Below are positions 1 through 7,438 of a stretch of DNA of 64,000 bases, piece after piece. A model generated the notes under the pieces. That model did no database searches. It was not told the origin of the DNA and was given only the letters and a program-made list of their open reading frames with translations. The translations under genes were made by a program, and so were the position numbers. The DNA is taken from assembly GCA_900541485.1 (NCBI GenBank), contig UQJW01000003.1, forward strand, positions 1 to 64,000, in the 5' to 3' direction. The DNA comes from an uncultured Dialister sp. Lineage in GTDB: Bacteria; Bacillota; Negativicutes; Veillonellales; Dialisteraceae. The number at the start of each line of letters is the position of its first letter. Positions within the stretch are counted from its first letter, which is position 1.

Positions 1-1
1 A

Positions 2-148
2 AGAAAAGAAGTGGCTGAAAAAGATTGCACAGAAGTCGGACTTGCTGAAAAATCCGAACCCACAGCGGAGACGGAAGTAAAGAACAATACAGTAAAATAT
101 GGAGGAAAAATACATGGGAATGATTGCAAATTATCAGTCAACTACTGA
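2..148 (+). CDS. C-terminal end of an unidentified protein (partial, 5' end outside window)
   Basis: An open frame enters from the window edge and runs 48 codons to TGA at 146-148, overlapping the next gene by about 35 bases. The visible tail is very hydrophilic, rich in Glu and Lys, and ends in KLSVNY. It lies directly upstream of a run of immunity-type genes, where the end of a polymorphic toxin or another immunity gene would be expected, but nothing here identifies the family. It may also be a degraded remnant. Confidence 0.35.
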   Translation, partial: RKEVAEKDCTEVGLAEKSEPTAETEVKNNTVKYGGKIHGNDCKLSVNY

Positions 149-605
149 TACTGAATTAGAAAAGTTTGTGTGCCTTGATGATGTGGAAGAAGCGCAGGAA
201 AATGAGAACTTAGAAATTTGTGATATAGACAAAATGTGGGACGCACTTCATTTTTTGCTGACAGGAAAATCTGCCAGCGAATCGATTGAAGATAATTTAA
301 TCAGTGAAGCGATTGTAGGACAGTTTAATATTTCTGGGGAAGAAATTGAAGAATTTATATCTGGAACGAAAACTGATAGAGTGAAAGAAATCGCAAAAGC
401 GTTGCAAGAACTTGATTTTGAAACATATATTGATAAATTTGATATGAGTGCGTTTCGCCAAAACGATATTTACCCTGATATTTGGGAATACGAAGAAGAA
501 GCTGATGAAATTAAAGATGATTTAAAAACCTCATTTGAAAGTTTGAAAAAATTTTATGAGAAAATGGCAGAGCAAGAAAGAGCCGTATTAGTGTCAATTT
601 ACTAA
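114..605 (+). CDS. DUF1877 (YfbM-like) family protein, immunity-type
   Basis: Acidic cytoplasmic protein of about 163 aa. It opens with MGMIANYQ, the usual beginning of DUF1877 proteins, followed by the family's D/E-rich helical body and a C-terminal helix with the EEADEI pattern. An upstream ATG at 99 is in frame, but GGAGG at 100-104 is correctly spaced for the ATG at 114 and the family motif starts there, so 114 is preferred. DUF1877 proteins are of unknown biochemical function; they often occur among immunity genes of toxin loci, which fits the neighbours. The family call is by recognition of motif and length. The immunity role is inferred from context. Confidence 0.75.
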   Translation: MGMIANYQSTTDTELEKFVCLDDVEEAQENENLEICDIDKMWDALHFLLTGKSASESIEDNLISEAIVGQFNISGEEIEEFISGTKTDRVKEIAKALQELDFETYIDKFDMSAFRQNDIYPDIWEYEEEADEIKDDLKTSFESLKKFYEKMAEQERAVLVSIY

Positions 606-752
606 TTATCTAAATCTACCTGTTGAAAAAATAGCAAAACCAGTCGAGCCAGTCAACGGTCAAGATGAGCGGAGTTAGAAGAACGGAAAAACAAGAAAAT
701 CCGGGGAGAGGATAAAATGAACTAATTCTGATTTGCGAGGAGAATTGTGACT

Positions 753-1196
753 ATGATAGAGTTGAATACATTCAAAAAAATATTGGAAGAAAATGAAGAA
801 CGCTTGCCATTACTAACGCTTGATGAATTTTTCGATGGAAACACAGAGGAGGATTCCATTGCTCCGAACCAATGGGAATTTGGCCGTCCAACGCTTTCTG
901 AAATACGAAATATGCTACAAAAGATTGAGTTAATGCCTGACATAGCATGGGTGCGTGTTGCTCTCCACGATGATACAGAAATCGTAGAAAACAATGGGAA
1001 AGAAGAATTAGTTCTTGCAGGAGATACAATCGTGATTTGCACAACCATTTTGCCTGCGGAATTAGAAAAATTAGTAAATTGCGAATGGCTATGCTCTGAT
1101 GGAGTAATTACAATAGAGGCATTTGAATTAAATACTTATTCGTGCGTACCACCAATTCCAGATAACTTCGATTGTTTGGAAATCGTGTGGGACTAA
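753..1196 (+). CDS. Hypothetical small acidic protein (putative immunity protein)
   Basis: About 147 aa, soluble, with no signal peptide or membrane segment. I do not recognise the family. It has an N-terminal helical part (FKKILEENEERLP), then alternating strands (VRVALHDDTEIV, DTIVICTTI) and a C-terminal strand ending in CLEIVWD. AGGAG at 738-742 sits 10 bases before ATG 753 and only 4 before an in-frame GTG at 747, so 753 is chosen. It stands in the same orientation as the surrounding immunity-type genes and has their size and acidity. That is the only ground for suggesting an immunity role. Confidence 0.55.
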   Translation: MIELNTFKKILEENEERLPLLTLDEFFDGNTEEDSIAPNQWEFGRPTLSEIRNMLQKIELMPDIAWVRVALHDDTEIVENNGKEELVLAGDTIVICTTILPAELEKLVNCEWLCSDGVITIEAFELNTYSCVPPIPDNFDCLEIVWD

Positions 1197-1215
1197 TCTA
1201 AAACTTTCAGTTTCT

Positions 1216-1617
1216 GTGGTGGATATATGGACTGTTATATATGGGTATGAAGAAAGCGACAAATTAGAATTTTTGGCGGTGATAACTATGGAGCTATTTG
1301 AAAAATTAAAAAAGAATAAAAATGCTAAAATTGTAGAGCAGAAATTTCCTTTTTATGATGAGCCAAATACAGCAGCTATTGTATGTAGTCATGTAATAAA
1401 TAGAGAAGAACCAATTTTATTTGTATCACATGATGAAGATGATGGTATGTGGCAATTCTTATGCGGAAAAACACACGAAGCAGAGGACGCTAAATTAGTT
1501 TCTTTACAGTCTGTATTTGAGTTAGATAATTCGATAGGAACTTTGGTAGAAATGCCTTGTGGATATTGTGCAACAAAAGAAAATCAAGAAGCTAAATGGA
1601 TAATCAGAGAACTTTAA
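1216..1617 (+). CDS. Small protein with SHDxDDGxWQFLCG motif (immunity-type)
   Basis: Up to 133 aa. The middle carries AAIVCSHV followed by LFVSHDEDDGMWQFLCG, then a helix and the ending MPCGYCATKEN. This cysteine/tryptophan-rich pattern recurs in small stand-alone proteins of toxin-immunity neighbourhoods, but I cannot assign a Pfam name with certainty. The GTG at 1216 lacks a clear Shine-Dalgarno sequence. An in-frame ATG at 1288 with GGTGAT just before it would give a 109-aa protein that keeps all the recognisable part, so the first 24 residues may belong to an older, displaced gene. Confidence 0.55.
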   Translation: MVDIWTVIYGYEESDKLEFLAVITMELFEKLKKNKNAKIVEQKFPFYDEPNTAAIVCSHVINREEPILFVSHDEDDGMWQFLCGKTHEAEDAKLVSLQSVFELDNSIGTLVEMPCGYCATKENQEAKWIIREL

Positions 1618-1618
1618 A

Positions 1619-1639
1619 TCCCAGTTTGTCTAACTGAAT
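1619..1639. repeat. Short palindromic junction repeat, copy 1
   Basis: Immediately after a stop codon lies CCCAGTTTGTCTAACTG, an imperfect inverted repeat (CAGTT-N5-AACTG). Closely related sequences follow two later genes of the array at 2227 and 2590, each just past a stop codon. Confidence 0.5.
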
Positions 1640-1679
1640 ATTAAATTGTTATTAAATATAATAATTGAAAGAAGAAAAA

Positions 1680-2207
1680 ATGGGTTTATTCGGACTGTTT
1701 GGAAGAAAAAAAGAAGTTGAATTAAATAAAGTAAAAAATAATAACAAAGAAAAGTTCTTAAGAGAACCTAATGATAATGAAGAAGGAATCTTGCAGTTTG
1801 AAAATCTGAATTTTAAACTTGCAGTAATTCAAGTTTTGATGTATGACTTGAATTTGTTAAAACCTTGTTTTGATATTTATGATTTTGCTGATGAACATAA
1901 AGAACTAGAGATAAATACAGATAGCTATACTGTAATTGAACCAGCACTAAATTTTTTTATAAAATTGTCTATTCCAATGGAATTTGCACAGTATGTAGAA
2001 AAAATCTACATGGATGGTGGGAATGAAGTGTATATGAATATAATTCCACAATGGGATGGAGAAGATGAATGCTTTGATTTAAATAACATAACTTCCTCAG
2101 AAATAAGACAATTTCCAAATCTTAAGGAAGCAACAATAATGAGCAGTAATTTTGATAAAGTAAAAGAAATTTTTGAGGCTGAAAATATTGATGTAGAATT
2201 GCTTTAA
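1680..2207 (+). CDS. DUF6892-like immunity-type protein
   Basis: About 175 aa. A short basic N-terminus (MGLFGLFGRKK) precedes the domain. The body shows LMYDLNLLKPCFDIYDFA, then a helix, YMDGGNEVYMNIIPQWDGEDE and a tail with QFPNLKEATI, which is the pattern I associate with DUF6892. The ATG at 1680 follows GAAAGAAG and begins MGLFG; the earlier TTG at 1665 is not needed. Function is unknown. The family sits beside toxin or immunity genes in many gut Firmicutes. The palindromic junction repeat lies on both sides of this gene (1619 and 2227). Confidence 0.6.
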   Translation: MGLFGLFGRKKEVELNKVKNNNKEKFLREPNDNEEGILQFENLNFKLAVIQVLMYDLNLLKPCFDIYDFADEHKELEINTDSYTVIEPALNFFIKLSIPMEFAQYVEKIYMDGGNEVYMNIIPQWDGEDECFDLNNITSSEIRQFPNLKEATIMSSNFDKVKEIFEAENIDVELL

Positions 2208-2226
2208 ATTAGTTCTTCTATCAAAC

Positions 2227-2247
2227 TTCCAGTTTGTAGAACTCAGT
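2227..2247. repeat. Short palindromic junction repeat, copy 2
   Basis: CCAGTTTGTAGAACTCAG lies 20 bases after the stop of the preceding gene. A half copy, TTCCAGTTTATCGG, follows at about 2256-2269. It shares the CAGTTTGT-N2-AACT core with copies at 1619 and 2590. Confidence 0.5.
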
Positions 2248-2281
2248 AAAACAAATTCCAGTTTATCGGGGGAGATAGCAA

Positions 2282-2311
2282 AGCGGGAAAGCCCTAAAAT
2301 GGCTTCCCGCT
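2282..2311 (+). terminator. Stem-loop between immunity-type genes
   Basis: AGCGGGAAAGCC and GGCTTCCCGCT pair with one bulged base around a CTAAAAT loop. Only a weak T-rich stretch follows, so it is a terminator-like hairpin rather than a strong intrinsic terminator. The SUFU remnant begins directly after it. Confidence 0.45.
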
Positions 2312-2321
2312 CATTTCAATT

Positions 2322-2588
2322 TTGAGAAATGCTTATGAATATTTATATACAGGTCAAACACAAGGGATAGATGTAGAAATGAAATCTAATATTACAGGAT
2401 TTATTACTATTCCGGATAATGAATTAAATCCAATAAATTCTCCAAACGGAAAAGTAACTTTCGTAGAATTTATTGGAGCAACAGATTCAGAACTTATTGC
2501 TTTAAAAAACAAAGAGTTAGATGTTAAAAGTTTATATGAAAAAATTGGATCGGATATAACCAATTATAGTAGAAAATCGGTTATCTAA
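2322..2588 (+). pseudogene. C-terminal fragment of a suppressor-of-fused (SUFU) domain protein
   Basis: The 88 codons match the end of bacterial SUFU-domain immunity proteins: GFITIPDNELNPINSPNGKV, FVEFIGATDSEL, LKNKELDVKSLYEKIGSD and the ending NRKSVI-type (here YSRKSVI). Full-length family members are about 180-200 aa, so the N-terminal half is missing. There is no ATG, only a TTG at 2322, with a hairpin directly upstream. It is best read as a truncated gene left by recombination in the immunity array. Translation from TTG cannot be excluded. Confidence 0.6.
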
Positions 2589-2589
2589 A

Positions 2590-2611
2590 TCCCAAGTTGT
2601 TGAACTGGAAT
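2590..2611. repeat. Short palindromic junction repeat, copy 3
   Basis: CCCAAGTTGTTGAACTGG, an inverted repeat (CCA/TGG outer, GTT/AAC inner), starts directly after the TAA of the SUFU fragment. It corresponds to the copies at 1619 and 2227. Confidence 0.5.
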
Positions 2612-2626
2612 AATGAAATGTAAAAA

Positions 2627-3502
2627 ATGATAGAAAAAGATTATACTATAATAAGAGACTTTCAAGTGGAAGATATTTTAGGCAAATTTTATGTAGCGGT
2701 TGAGGTGAAAGTTATGAATAGCGATAGCATAGGAAAATTTTGTGGAAGCGTTTTGCTTTCAGAGGATTGTTGGGACAAGAATAAACTGATAAAAGATCTT
2801 AGAGATGAGTGGAGTATTGAAATCCCAAGTGAAGATTTAACAGATGAAGCTGACGATCCAATCGTTACAGATATCAATGGATGTCGGGTGGTTATCAGTA
2901 AATTCCCGGCTCCCGTGCCAAACGAAGAGGCGGAAATCAATGCTTCCAATAATTATATGTGGAGGGAAGCGGTAGAGGTTACCAAAAGCCATAAGGCACA
3001 TATTGTCGTTGCTGTTTTAGGTGATGGAGAAGATATAAAAGAAAGAGGACTTATTTATACTGAGATTGTGTCAGCTTGCAGCATGCAGGAAAATGCCATA
3101 GGCGTATTTACAAGCGGAGTGGTCTTTGAACCAAATTATTATATCGACTCCGCTCAAATGATTAAAGAACAGGCATTGCCTATTTTCAACTGGATATGGT
3201 TCGGTCTTTATCAAACTGACAAGGGAATATCCGCATACACTTATGGAATGGACGTGTTTGGAAAGTATGAACTTGAGATAATAGATGCAGATGAAATTCC
3301 GGGGAAGCTAATGGAGTTTATATCTTCAATCGTATCATACATACTCCTTACGGATGCAGACCTACAGGATGGTGAGACCATAGGGCTTTCAAAAAAAGAC
3401 AAGCATAAAATCACATTAAGCAGAGGTATTGCTCTTCCGGAGCAAGACACATTGAAAATTACCTATGAAGCGGAAACAAAGAAATCTTGGTGTAGGAAAT
3501 AG
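2627..3502 (+). CDS. DUF4261 domain-containing protein (immunity-type)
   Basis: 291 aa, soluble. The recognisable DUF4261 core runs from about residue 80 to 285: FPAPVPNEEAEINASNNYMW, VTKSHKAHIVVAVLGDGED, a VFEPNYYID segment, IFNWIWFGLYQTDKGISAYT and YGMDVFGKYELEIID, with DGETIGLS near the end. The first 75 residues form a separate N-terminal part (VLLSEDCWDKNKL). The biochemical role is unknown; the family is common next to Imm17, SUKH and other immunity genes. Imm17 follows after 9 bases, so the two are probably cotranscribed. Confidence 0.8.
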   Translation: MIEKDYTIIRDFQVEDILGKFYVAVEVKVMNSDSIGKFCGSVLLSEDCWDKNKLIKDLRDEWSIEIPSEDLTDEADDPIVTDINGCRVVISKFPAPVPNEEAEINASNNYMWREAVEVTKSHKAHIVVAVLGDGEDIKERGLIYTEIVSACSMQENAIGVFTSGVVFEPNYYIDSAQMIKEQALPIFNWIWFGLYQTDKGISAYTYGMDVFGKYELEIIDADEIPGKLMEFISSIVSYILLTDADLQDGETIGLSKKDKHKITLSRGIALPEQDTLKITYEAETKKSWCRK

Positions 3503-3511
3503 AGAAACAAT

Positions 3512-3757
3512 ATGGACGGAGTATTTGAATTTTTAAAAGCACATTATCAATATGTGTTGATAGCAGGCGGACTATTATTTTTAATAGGTGCGATAAGAGA
3601 CTGGAAATGGGTGTATCAAGCAACAGGAGGGGACAAGGCACGCCATGCCTTTATCTTTGAAGTGTGGGGCGAGAAAGGTTACAGAGTTTTCATAGGTATA
3701 TATGGGCTTATACTTGCGATTTGCGGTGTTGTGCTTTTAATGTTAGATAAAAGATAA
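3512..3757 (+). CDS. Imm17 family immunity protein, two membrane segments
   Basis: 81 aa with two hydrophobic segments, about residues 14-27 (YVLIAGGLLFLIGAI) and 58-77 (FIGIYGLILAICGVVLLML). Between them is a polar loop beginning with DWKWVYQ. Length, topology and the RDWKW motif are those of Imm17, a predicted membrane immunity protein of polymorphic toxin systems. Such a protein would protect against a toxin acting at or crossing the inner membrane. It starts 9 bases after the DUF4261 gene. No matching toxin gene is present inside the window. Confidence 0.8.
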   Translation: MDGVFEFLKAHYQYVLIAGGLLFLIGAIRDWKWVYQATGGDKARHAFIFEVWGEKGYRVFIGIYGLILAICGVVLLMLDKR

Positions 3758-3782
3758 ATGAGTGAAAGGCAATAATAAAGAA

Positions 3783-4430
3783 ATGGAACCCAGAAAATTA
3801 TGTGAAGAAGCATGGCAAGAAATAGCAAGTAAATTCCCTAATTTTAAGGTGCTTGCTAAAGGCCAAAAATTAAAGAGAGTTGCTAAAAATAAAGATATTA
3901 TTTTTGAAATATATTTTCAGGCAAGCAGGTACAATTGCGAATATAGCGTAAAATTTATTCCGCATATTGGTATTTACTCCAAATCCATAAAAAAGGTTGG
4001 TATCAATCATGGACTTATATATGGCGGGGATTTAGGCTCGTTAAGTTCAGGAAAACCGCATGAGTGGTGGCAACTTGCAGGTGCAAGCTATAAATGTACT
4101 GTGGAAGAAGTAAGCAAGCTTATTAAAATACATATTATTCCAATTTTTGATTATTTTGAGAACACTCAAGCCAATATTGATAGAATTTTAGAAGGAAGTT
4201 GTACATCAGCTAGTTTGTTATACTATATGTACTATTTTGCTGGGAAAAATAAAGCACAGCAGTATTTCAATAAATTTCTCAAGGAAAATAAAATGAAAAG
4301 TAGGTATATCAGCTTTTATGAATCATTAAAAAGTATACCTACAGAAAATATCAGTTTGAGTTATTCCGAATTTTCTGGAGCAATTATGATTAAATTCGCA
4401 TATCTGAATGGTATTGAAATAGAAAAATAA
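3783..4430 (+). CDS. Hypothetical protein (putative immunity protein)
   Basis: About 215 aa from ATG 3783 (an in-frame GTG at 3762 would add 7 residues; AAAGG at 3765-3769 fits the ATG better). It starts EPRKLCEEAWQEIASKFPNF and contains an aromatic-rich stretch (IFEIYFQASRYNCEYSVKF), a GKPHEWWQL motif and a helical C-terminal half. I do not recognise a family with confidence; a DUF4304-like fold is one possibility. No signal peptide or membrane segment is visible. It is close to the preceding Imm17 gene and of the same AT-rich composition. Confidence 0.5.
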   Translation: MEPRKLCEEAWQEIASKFPNFKVLAKGQKLKRVAKNKDIIFEIYFQASRYNCEYSVKFIPHIGIYSKSIKKVGINHGLIYGGDLGSLSSGKPHEWWQLAGASYKCTVEEVSKLIKIHIIPIFDYFENTQANIDRILEGSCTSASLLYYMYYFAGKNKAQQYFNKFLKENKMKSRYISFYESLKSIPTENISLSYSEFSGAIMIKFAYLNGIEIEK

Positions 4431-4440
4431 AACTTATTAA

Positions 4441-4557
4441 TGGGAAAAGGATAAAAACGATGGGAAAAAGTATAATAACAAAACATACAACTTTCATCTT
4501 ACAAATGAAATTATAGATGGATTTTTCGGAAAAGAAAATAGATTAAAAATGAGATAA
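4441..4557 (+). pseudogene. Remnant of a small gene
   Basis: Between a TAA at 4438 and TAA 4555 an open frame of 38 codons has protein-like content (KKYNNKTYNFHLTNEIIDGF) but no start codon. It looks like the last third of another immunity-type protein whose front has been lost. Too short to place in a family. Confidence 0.35.
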
Positions 4558-4569
4558 TAAGGAGTAATT

Positions 4570-5808
4570 ATGAAATATCAAAAAGAAAACAGGAAAGAAT
4601 TTTTTGCGTATATAGACAAGCTTACAGACGAAGATAAGTATACAGAATGTATAGATGCATTGGAAAGTATTTCAATCGGAGAAAGAGATTATAAGGTATG
4701 TTATCAGCTTGCTCGTGCATATCAAAACTTCGCTGTTATCGGTGACGATGATAAAGGAACTCCTAATTTCATTGGTGATAAGATGTTGTTAAAATCCATA
4801 GACACTTTAAATTCAGTTAGAGCAGAGGGTAAAGACAAAGCAGAATGGAATATGCGTATGGCATATGGGTATCAGTATTTAGCAGATGAGGAAGAAAAAG
4901 CTATTCCCTATGCAATGCGCTGGGCGGAGCTTGATCCTGAGGATGAGGATGCTTTGGGAGTCGTAAAAGAATGTAAAGAAGAAGTGGAAAAAAGAAAGCA
5001 AAGCGTAAATGCGGCTACTGAGAGGGTTATAACTCAAGAAACTGCCGAAATTGATGAAGATTGGGGCATTTATTTATGCAGAGCATTTGCCTGCGATTTG
5101 CCAGCTGTGATTAGGCTCAATTTAGCTCTTATGAACTTCGAGTCAACTTCTAACTACCCTAAAAGACTACGATTACAAATATTATATAAGAATGCTGATG
5201 ACTACGGATTTCCTACAAGAGAAGAAGGGGAATATTTATATCCGGTAGAAGACGCCGTGTTAGAGATTATTGAAAAACATGGAGATATTTTGGCAGGCGT
5301 AGTGAAATGCGACGAGCGTGTACATATCTTTGCCTATGCTAAGAATGAGTCGGGTTATGCAGATGAAATATCTGAGATGATATCAGAAAACTTCCCTGAT
5401 TATGTATACACATTGGCAGCAGTTGAAGATAAGGACTGGGAAATGTATTTTAACGGACTTTATCCTGACAACTATGAGTACCAAAGTATTATGAATATGA
5501 GGCTCATCGAGGCAATAAAAGATGATGGCGACAGCCTGGTACCAAGAATTCTTGAGCATTGTCTGTACTTTAAGACCGAAGAACAAAGAAAAGCATTTCT
5601 AACGAAAGTGATAGAAAAAGGGTTTCAAAAACTTGAATCGGAAAGTAATGATGACAGCGAAGCTTATGATACGGAATATCCATATCAACTTGTGGTCGGA
5701 AGAGAAGATGATTTTGAGAATATCGATGAAATTGTCTGGTATCTCATGGATTTGGCAGAAGAATATGACGGGGTCTATGATGGTTGGGGTTGTATTGCTG
5801 TGAAGTAG
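4570..5808 (+). CDS. TPR-like / DUF695 / RraB-type multidomain protein
   Basis: 412 aa, acidic, soluble. The N-terminal about 140 residues form helical TPR-like repeats (YKVCYQLARAYQ, MRMAYGYQYLADEEEKAI, YAMRWAELDPEDEDAL). From about 165, WGIYLCRAFACDLPAVIRLN starts a DUF695-like domain. The last about 100 residues (LEHCLYFKTEEQRKAFL to VYDGWGCIAVK) resemble the RraB fold, known from inhibitors of ribonuclease E. GGAG at 4561-4564 precedes the ATG. In Firmicutes this domain combination is usually found in immunity arrays, so action on RNase E is not implied. Domain calls are by motif recognition. Confidence 0.7.
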   Translation: MKYQKENRKEFFAYIDKLTDEDKYTECIDALESISIGERDYKVCYQLARAYQNFAVIGDDDKGTPNFIGDKMLLKSIDTLNSVRAEGKDKAEWNMRMAYGYQYLADEEEKAIPYAMRWAELDPEDEDALGVVKECKEEVEKRKQSVNAATERVITQETAEIDEDWGIYLCRAFACDLPAVIRLNLALMNFESTSNYPKRLRLQILYKNADDYGFPTREEGEYLYPVEDAVLEIIEKHGDILAGVVKCDERVHIFAYAKNESGYADEISEMISENFPDYVYTLAAVEDKDWEMYFNGLYPDNYEYQSIMNMRLIEAIKDDGDSLVPRILEHCLYFKTEEQRKAFLTKVIEKGFQKLESESNDDSEAYDTEYPYQLVVGREDDFENIDEIVWYLMDLAEEYDGVYDGWGCIAVK

Positions 5809-5837
5809 CTTAGGCATTTATAGTAAAGGGGTAAAGT

Positions 5838-6167
5838 ATGGAGTACGCAATAAATTTATTATAAAAAGAGAGAGAATTAGTTATAGTTTCCCTAAAAAAT
5901 GGGGAAAAAGAACGCTTAACTGATCTAAAACAGTTGGATAAGGCGTTAGATTGGCTACGCTTGCTAAAAGAACAACAAATTGGCATGGTAAAAAAGTATC
6001 AACTAGAGCGTATGCCTCCTATTGATGGGCGAGGCGGATTTTCTTCATATCGTATAGTTATTGATAATGAAACGGATGATATTAAGTTCTGGGAAGAATA
6101 TAAGACGGATGATGGTTCAACTGTATGGTTATATTCAGGAGATTATATTCTCAGAGAAAAATATTGA
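5838..6167 (+). pseudogene. Small gene interrupted by an in-frame stop codon
   Basis: A strong start (AAAGGGG at 5825-5831, ATG 5838) encodes MEYAINLL and then meets TAA at 5862-5864. The same frame continues for 100 more codons (KERELVIVSLKNGEKERL, LDKALDWLRLLKEQQIG, GDYILREKY) to the stop at 6165. The two parts read as one protein of about 109 residues with a helical N-terminus and a strand-rich C-terminus, so one base change has made a nonsense mutation. The reading frame downstream is otherwise intact, which suggests a recent event. Restart from TTG 5934 is possible. Family not recognised. Confidence 0.6.
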
Positions 6168-6197
6168 TAAAATATTTGTTTGAATAAGGTGGAACGG

Positions 6198-6473
6198 ATG
6201 AAGAATAAAAAACTTATAGATGAATATAAAAAAGCTCAGGAAAAAGAATTTGAAGATAGCTTGCCCATGGAGAGACCGCTATTTTATGAATTATTTGATT
6301 ACCTCGATGATAAATCAGAAACAATAGAATGTAAGCACGATTTTTCTTTAACAAATGAGTTCCTGAAAGCTAAAAATATAGAAAGTGAAAAGGTAATAGA
6401 ATTTTTGGAAGAAAATGGTGCCGGCTGCGATTGCGAAGTGATTTTTAATGTGGAAGAAAAGTTTGAAGAATAA
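6198..6473 (+). CDS. DUF2695 domain-containing protein
   Basis: About 91 aa. The pattern RPLFYELFDYLDDK, ECKHDFSLTNEFLKAKNI, VIEFLEENGAGCDCEVIFNV is that of DUF2695, small cytoplasmic proteins with a conserved Cys/His set (C..HDFS, GCDCEV) that may bind a metal. ATG 6198 is preferred over the TTG at 6180 because AAGGTGG lies 6 bases upstream. The gene's last 26 bases overlap the start of the next SUKH fragment. Function unknown; immunity-array context. Confidence 0.75.
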   Translation: MKNKKLIDEYKKAQEKEFEDSLPMERPLFYELFDYLDDKSETIECKHDFSLTNEFLKAKNIESEKVIEFLEENGAGCDCEVIFNVEEKFEE

Positions 6474-6669
6474 AAAAGAAATAAATTTAGAAAATTTTTG
6501 GCATCAACATGAATATTTTACTGAAAACTATGTCGAAAAAACTTTGACAGACGAAATGGTTTCTACGACCGAAAGTAAGCTCGGATATAGGCTGCCGGAA
6601 TCGTATATTGAACTGATGAAAATTCAAAATGGTGGGACGAGCATGAGCCGGAACTGGAAGCCCTGCTGA
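6448..6669 (+). pseudogene. N-terminal fragment of a SUKH (SMI1/KNR4) immunity protein
   Basis: The frame encodes the typical SUKH opening: a helix, TESKLGYRLPESYIELMKIQ and NGG. Directly after NGG (about 6632) the sequence changes from AT-rich to GC-rich DNA of another origin, and the frame ends ten codons later at TGA. A complete SUKH protein is about 130-150 aa, so the C-terminal two thirds are missing. The break is a recombination junction, not a simple frameshift, because the following sequence does not encode SUKH in any frame until about 6,900. Confidence 0.65.
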
Positions 6670-6725
6670 GTCGGGGTGAATTCCTGAAACTGAAGCCCTG
6701 CCGACACGGCTTTCAGTGGGTCCCG

Positions 6726-7304
6726 GTGTTTGGCAGCCAAAAGGGCGCCATCGCCATTCTGGAAAAGAGCGGCATAGCATTTGAAGCCAGCAATCTCTAC
6801 CAGGAGCGGTATCTGGCCGAGCTGGACGCTTTCTGCAAGGAACAGGAGCGGGTGCAGAGGGAAAAGCAAAAGAAATTCAAGGCACAGCACCCCGAATGGT
6901 TTACTCAATACCCTAAGTTCTCAAAAATGTTGGCAAAAGTCTTGGACTCCTCTGATGAAATAAAATCCGCTGCAACTGTGGAGAAGATTGTAGAGATAGA
7001 AAAGAAATTAGGATTTATTTTCCCAACACAAGTTCGGGAATTCTTTCTCATAACTGAGGGAGTTAATGTATCTACAGGTTTGAGTATCAGATTATCCCAG
7101 CTCTTTAATCTAACTATTCACGAGGAGCATTATTGTGTACTAGGCGAATTTTGGAAAGAGGCTGACGGAGATTTACTCCTACTTCGCCCCGGCGAAGAAA
7201 CTGTCTGGTACTATGCCCATGAGCAAGACAAAGTAAAATTTTTGCGGAATACCATGTATGAATTGTTAGAAAAAGAGTTAGTGAATTATCTGCGAGAAAA
7301 TTAA
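6726..7304 (+). CDS. SUKH-family immunity domain fused behind a GC-rich foreign segment
   Basis: The C-terminal about 135 residues (from YPKFSKMLAKVLD, near 6,910) form a complete SUKH/SMI1-KNR4 domain: IVEIEKKLGFIFPTQVREFF, ITEGVN, a middle LSIRLSQLF, VLGEFWKEADGDLLLL and a C-terminal helix. The first about 60 residues come from the GC-rich segment 6632-6900 (VFGSQKGAIAILEKSGIAFE, ERYLAELDAFCKEQERVQ). The frame is open back to a TGA near 6611 with no ATG; the GTG at 6726 is only the first allowed start. The foreign part looks like a piece of a clostridial mobile-element protein that I cannot name. It may be expressed as a chimera or not at all. Confidence 0.55.
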   Translation: MFGSQKGAIAILEKSGIAFEASNLYQERYLAELDAFCKEQERVQREKQKKFKAQHPEWFTQYPKFSKMLAKVLDSSDEIKSAATVEKIVEIEKKLGFIFPTQVREFFLITEGVNVSTGLSIRLSQLFNLTIHEEHYCVLGEFWKEADGDLLLLRPGEETVWYYAHEQDKVKFLRNTMYELLEKELVNYLREN

Positions 7305-7342
7305 AAATATTTTTGACTATCAAGCAGACAAGGAGGGGGAGC

Positions 7343-7438
7343 ATGGAACTATCCATACAGGAACGATTTAAAGACCTGCGTGTGGAACGAGGGCTAACGC
7401 TGGAACAGCTTGCGGTAGTTCCTTGTAAACTGACCTAA
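7343..7438 (+). pseudogene. Truncated XRE-type HTH regulator start
   Basis: After a perfect AAGGAGGGGG ribosome site, ATG 7343 opens 31 codons reading MELSIQERFKDLRVERGLTL EQLA, the first helices of a SinR-like XRE helix-turn-helix. Coding resemblance stops at about 7,417 and the frame ends at TAA 7436. The gene has been cut by a recombination event near 7,417. The following 200 bases up to the tRNA remnant contain nothing I can assign. Confidence 0.6.
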
